DNA of 64,000 bases from the NCBI RefSeq assembly GCF_000715015.1, contig NZ_JMIW01000003.1, forward strand, positions 496,001-560,000, written 5' to 3'. The position numbers and the translations under genes are program-made. Position 1 is the first letter of the stretch. Each line of letters starts with the position of its first letter. This DNA comes from Erythrobacter longus (GTDB taxonomy: Bacteria > Pseudomonadota > Alphaproteobacteria > Sphingomonadales > Sphingomonadaceae). The notes beneath the pieces were generated by a model. It was not told the origin of the DNA. It did not search any database and worked only from the letters and a program-made list of their open reading frames with translations. Positions 60,892 through 64,000 of the stretch are shown piece after piece.

Positions 60892-61544
60892 CAAGGAAGT
60901 CAATTATCGCGCTTGCAGCACTCGCCGCAGCTCTTGGAGGTTGCACGACTTTCGGCACGAACATCAACGGCAGCTTCCGATGCGACGCCCCCAATGGTGT
61001 TTGTGCGCCCTCGACCGTGATCGATGACAATGCGCTTGCAAGGATCGAAGAGACCAGTTCAACCGATTTGCTTAATCCCGTTGGTCCGTACCAGATGGAC
61101 GATGGCATCGACACGCCTGTCCACACCATCGCGGCTGCGAATACTCCGGCGGTTTCACGGCCTGCGCCGAGTTATGAGCTGTCCGTCGTATTCCCCGCAT
61201 ATACCGATGCATCGGGAGTGTCTCACGCTCGCCGTGTCATACGAACCCAAGCGGGTTTGCCAGGGCGCGGTGATGCGATGGATGCGATGGCCCAGCGCGG
61301 CGCTCAATCGTCTCGCAATCGCGGTCTTTTGGCCGCTGCTGAAAGCGCGCCTCCGTTTCTCGCAATCGCGCCCAGCGTTTCCGGTGCATCGCTTCCGCCC
61401 GCGAGCGATGAAACCACCATTTCGGTCGCTTCTGCTGACGCGCCCAATCCCATCCAGGAAATCGAGGCCAAGGTGAAGGAGCGCCTGTCCGCTCAGCAGA
61501 AGGCGCGCCTTCAGGCCACCCCTTTTCCTGGCACCGTGGAGTAA
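60888..61544 (+). CDS. traV: Type IV conjugation lipoprotein TraV (VirB7-like)
   Basis: 218 residues. A signal peptide with lipobox LGGC (near residue 19) precedes NGSFRCDAPNGVCAPSTVI, whose two Cys match the TraV pattern that could receive disulfides from the DsbC-like protein encoded upstream. The rest is low-complexity with Ala/Ser/Pro and a C-terminal amphipathic helix (EIEAKVKERLSAQQKARLQA). It anchors the TraK/TraB ring in the outer membrane. Six bases before traC. Confidence 0.88.
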   Translation: MTRKSIIALAALAAALGGCTTFGTNINGSFRCDAPNGVCAPSTVIDDNALARIEETSSTDLLNPVGPYQMDDGIDTPVHTIAAANTPAVSRPAPSYELSVVFPAYTDASGVSHARRVIRTQAGLPGRGDAMDAMAQRGAQSSRNRGLLAAAESAPPFLAIAPSVSGASLPPASDETTISVASADAPNPIQEIEAKVKERLSAQQKARLQATPFPGTVE

Positions 61545-61550
61545 ACCGCG

Positions 61551-64000
61551 ATGGGCAACGTCCTCAACAACATTGTCGATCTCGTCGTTGGCGACAGTCG
61601 CAAGCCGGAGCAAAATGCACGGCCAGCGGCGATACCGATGCTCTCGCATTATCTCGGCTACCGCTCGTTCGACGAGGACAAGCGGATCTTCCATCAAGTC
61701 CGCTCCAAGGGATTCATTCTTGAGCTCGCTCCCTTAGTTGGTGCGAATGATCGCGTCAGTGACATGATCGGCTCGATCTTCTCCGACATATTGCTGCCAG
61801 GGACCAAGTTCAGCGTGACGAACTATTCAAGTCCGCGGGTTGCCGAGAAACTGCAAGTCTGGGCGTTGCCGCGGTTCAAAGCCTCGGGCGTGTTCCAGAC
61901 CCTAGCTCGCCACCGGCTCGACAAGCTTACGGGCGGCGCGTGGTCGACGCTGGCCAGCGACGGACCGTTTTTCGTACGCAATTTTCGGGTCATTATGTCG
62001 GTTGGGGCTACGGATGGGTCATCGCTTTCGAGCGAAGATCTGCTGACCATGCGCGACGGGATTATCTCCGCGCTGGAATCGATCGACGTTCCGGTCAAGG
62101 AATACGAGCCGACCGATCTCATCCGGTTGTTCGATGAAATGCTTGCGCCTTCAACCGGGGCTGGCGACGAGGTGCCCGGCTACAATCGGTTCGATCCGAT
62201 TAACGAGCAATGCGTTCGCCGCGACCTCGTGACGCATGTCGAAAGGGATCGCGTGATCCTTCATGCGCAATCTTTGCGCCCGACCGGTGCTACAGTCGAA
62301 GGCGTGCCCGAAATGAAGGACTTCGTGCCGGAGCGCTTCGATATCCGCACAATGGCCGTGCGCAATTTCCCTGATCGCTGGGCCCCGTGGGACACTCAGA
62401 AGATGATCGGCGATATCTTCAATCCCAAGCTCAGCCTGCCGTGCCCTGTTCTCCAAACAGTCTGCGGGATCATCCCGAGCCAAGAATCCTCCGAGGGCAA
62501 AGCGGGATATAAGCATGCGCGGACTACTTCTCTCGCGGAAGGGAAGGGCGTGAAGCTGGTCCCAAAGCTGCGAACTGAGGCGAGCGAGTGGGAGTTTGTC
62601 CAGGACCGTGTGAAACAAGGCGAGAAGCTCATCCAATGCTATTATGCGGTTACGATTGTTTCTCCGAAGGGGAGGGGGGAGCCCTGCGAACGGACACTTA
62701 AGGCGCTGTATAAGGCGAGTGGGTGGGACCTCATCGATGAGACCCATATCCAGCTTCCGGCCTTCATGTCGCATTTTCCGCTAATGGTCGCGGATGGGCT
62801 CGACCATGATCTGAAGCGCATGAAGCGGCTGCGCACGATGCGCTCAGCGAATGTTGCCGCGATCGCGCCGATCCAGGGGGAATATGTCGGCGGGAATATT
62901 CCCCATTGCTTGTTCATCGGGCGGCGCGGTCAGCCGCAATTCTGGTCCCCGTTCCAGAATTCAGCCGGCAACCACAATGTCGCGATTGCAGGCAAGTCGG
63001 GTTCAGGCAAGTCGGTGCTGCTGCAGGATCTCACCGCGAGCTTTGCTGGCGTCGGGGCCAAGACCATCGTCATTGATGACGGGCGCAGCTTTGAACACAT
63101 GGCCAAAGCGCTTGGCGGAACCTTCACCGAGTTCAAGCTCTCGTCGGGCATTTCGATCAATCCGTTCCGCATGATCGATGAAGAGCTCGCGGAAGGGGAC
63201 GACGATTACCTCGTCGATTGTCTTGCCATGCTCAAGTCGATCATTTCGCAGATGGCGCGCAACGAAACGCGCCTCAACGATACCGAGCGCGGGTTGATAG
63301 ATCAGGCGGTCAACGTGGTCTGGGATGCCCACGGCCGTGACGGGACGGTCGACCACGTGATCGCTGCGCTTAAAGAGGCTGAACACCCCTACGCCTATGA
63401 TTTGGCCACGTCGCTTTTGCCTTTCGCGTCAAGTGGGACATTCGGTCGGTTCTTTCTTGGCGATGCCAATCTCGATCTTTCGGCTGATCTGACGGTGTTC
63501 GAGCTCTCGGACCTCGCAACCCGCGAGGAGCTGCGCGGTGTGGTGCTGACCTCGATCATGTTCATCGCCTCGCAAGTCATGCGCCGCATGGATCGCGCGA
63601 CGCCTAAGCCGCTTATCATCGATGAGGCCTGGCAGATGCTGAAGGGCGGGGCGATGGCTGACTTTGTCGAGACCTATTCGCGCACATGCCGAAAATATGG
63701 CGGCTCGCTCATCACCGCGACCCAATCGATCCACGATTATTACAAATCAGAGGGCTCGCGCGCCGCGCTTGAAAACTCCGACTGGTTCTTGATCCTTCAG
63801 CAGAAGGGCGAGACGATTTCGGACTTCCGGAATTCGGATCGCTTCGAGATGGACGGAATGACCGAGGCGCTGCTGCGAAGCCTGAAGCGCAACGGGATCG
63901 ATTATTCGGATATCTTCATTCGGGGTCCCGACACCGAAAGTGTTGGGCGTCTCGTACTCGATCGGTTCTCAGGAACGCTTTATTCCTCCAGCCCTGACGT
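61551..64000 (+). CDS. traC: Type IV conjugation ATPase TraC (VirB4-like), 3' truncated by window
   Basis: The first 816 codons are present and the frame is open to the right edge. The N-terminal TraC domain (LSHYLGYRSFDEDKRIFHQV, about 28-48) precedes an ATPase domain with Walker A GKSGSGKS at 481-488 (VAIAGKSGSGKSVLLQDLTASF), Walker B PLIIDEAWQML and later TQSIHDYYKSEGSRAALENS. It powers pilus assembly and substrate transfer at the inner membrane. F TraC is 875 residues, so about 60 residues are probably outside. It follows traV as in F. Confidence 0.95.
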   Translation, partial: MGNVLNNIVDLVVGDSRKPEQNARPAAIPMLSHYLGYRSFDEDKRIFHQVRSKGFILELAPLVGANDRVSDMIGSIFSDILLPGTKFSVTNYSSPRVAEKLQVWALPRFKASGVFQTLARHRLDKLTGGAWSTLASDGPFFVRNFRVIMSVGATDGSSLSSEDLLTMRDGIISALESIDVPVKEYEPTDLIRLFDEMLAPSTGAGDEVPGYNRFDPINEQCVRRDLVTHVERDRVILHAQSLRPTGATVEGVPEMKDFVPERFDIRTMAVRNFPDRWAPWDTQKMIGDIFNPKLSLPCPVLQTVCGIIPSQESSEGKAGYKHARTTSLAEGKGVKLVPKLRTEASEWEFVQDRVKQGEKLIQCYYAVTIVSPKGRGEPCERTLKALYKASGWDLIDETHIQLPAFMSHFPLMVADGLDHDLKRMKRLRTMRSANVAAIAPIQGEYVGGNIPHCLFIGRRGQPQFWSPFQNSAGNHNVAIAGKSGSGKSVLLQDLTASFAGVGAKTIVIDDGRSFEHMAKALGGTFTEFKLSSGISINPFRMIDEELAEGDDDYLVDCLAMLKSIISQMARNETRLNDTERGLIDQAVNVVWDAHGRDGTVDHVIAALKEAEHPYAYDLATSLLPFASSGTFGRFFLGDANLDLSADLTVFELSDLATREELRGVVLTSIMFIASQVMRRMDRATPKPLIIDEAWQMLKGGAMADFVETYSRTCRKYGGSLITATQSIHDYYKSEGSRAALENSDWFLILQQKGETISDFRNSDRFEMDGMTEALLRSLKRNGIDYSDIFIRGPDTESVGRLVLDRFSGTLYSSSPD

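Overview
The window reads as part of a conjugative plasmid, or a plasmid-like integrative element, of an alphaproteobacterium, most likely a sphingomonad of the Erythrobacter type. The reasons are the ParB / ArdC / DUF736 / DUF2493 backbone set typical of sphingomonad plasmids, a MobF relaxase with an F-type (TraLEKBVC) type IV secretion system, and the style of the coding sequences. No rRNA, tRNA, CRISPR array or intact insertion sequence was seen. Both ends cut through genes (ParB-like on the left, TraC on the right).

Layout. 1-10 kb: plasmid backbone, presumably the leading region of transfer. It holds the partition protein C-terminus, ArdC antirestriction protein, several uncharacterised plasmid proteins, DUF736, a toxin-antitoxin pair, a TenA thiaminase with a partner gene, and a DUF2493 protein. 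10.3-12.7 kb: two overlapping tyrosine recombinases. 12.8-19.1 kb: a defence island with a HEPN-like protein, a C5 methyltransferase / restriction endonuclease pair, and a compact four-gene operon with two unrelated nuclease-like proteins and two small paralogous proteins that I cannot assign to a named system. 19.6-31.6 kb: chromosome-like cargo with envelope lipoproteins, a K+ channel, a tripartite RND drug-efflux operon, GltS and periplasmic proteins. 31.8-34.5 kb: LuxR regulator, a third recombinase and ssb. 34.6-41.7 kb: predicted oriT, ribbon-helix-helix protein, TraD, an XRE regulator and TraI, in an R388/F-like order. 42.0-54.9 kb: a metal-resistance module with a CnrYXH-like ECF sigma / anti-sigma / sensor cassette and a Cus-type Cu(I)/Ag(I) efflux operon. 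55.0-64.0 kb: three leftward small genes, then the rightward traA-L-E-K-B-dsbC-V-C operon.

The most striking structural signal is an 18-bp identical element, TATGCACACCGAACACGG, at 10166 and 34839 in the same orientation. In both places it is followed by a small hairpin. On the bottom strand it reads hairpin, then GTTCGGTGT/GCATA, which resembles the F-plasmid nic context in both sequence and hairpin-to-nic spacing. The right copy lies exactly where a MobF oriT is expected, with ssb on the leading side and tra genes on the trailing side. The left copy would make the 24.7-kb recombinase / defence / efflux segment a block bounded by two nic-like sites.

How the parts fit: ParB, ArdC, SSB, the toxin-antitoxin pair and the restriction system would establish and hold the element in new hosts; oriT, TraI, TraD and the type IV system would move it; the RND, Cus and Cnr genes are host-beneficial cargo.
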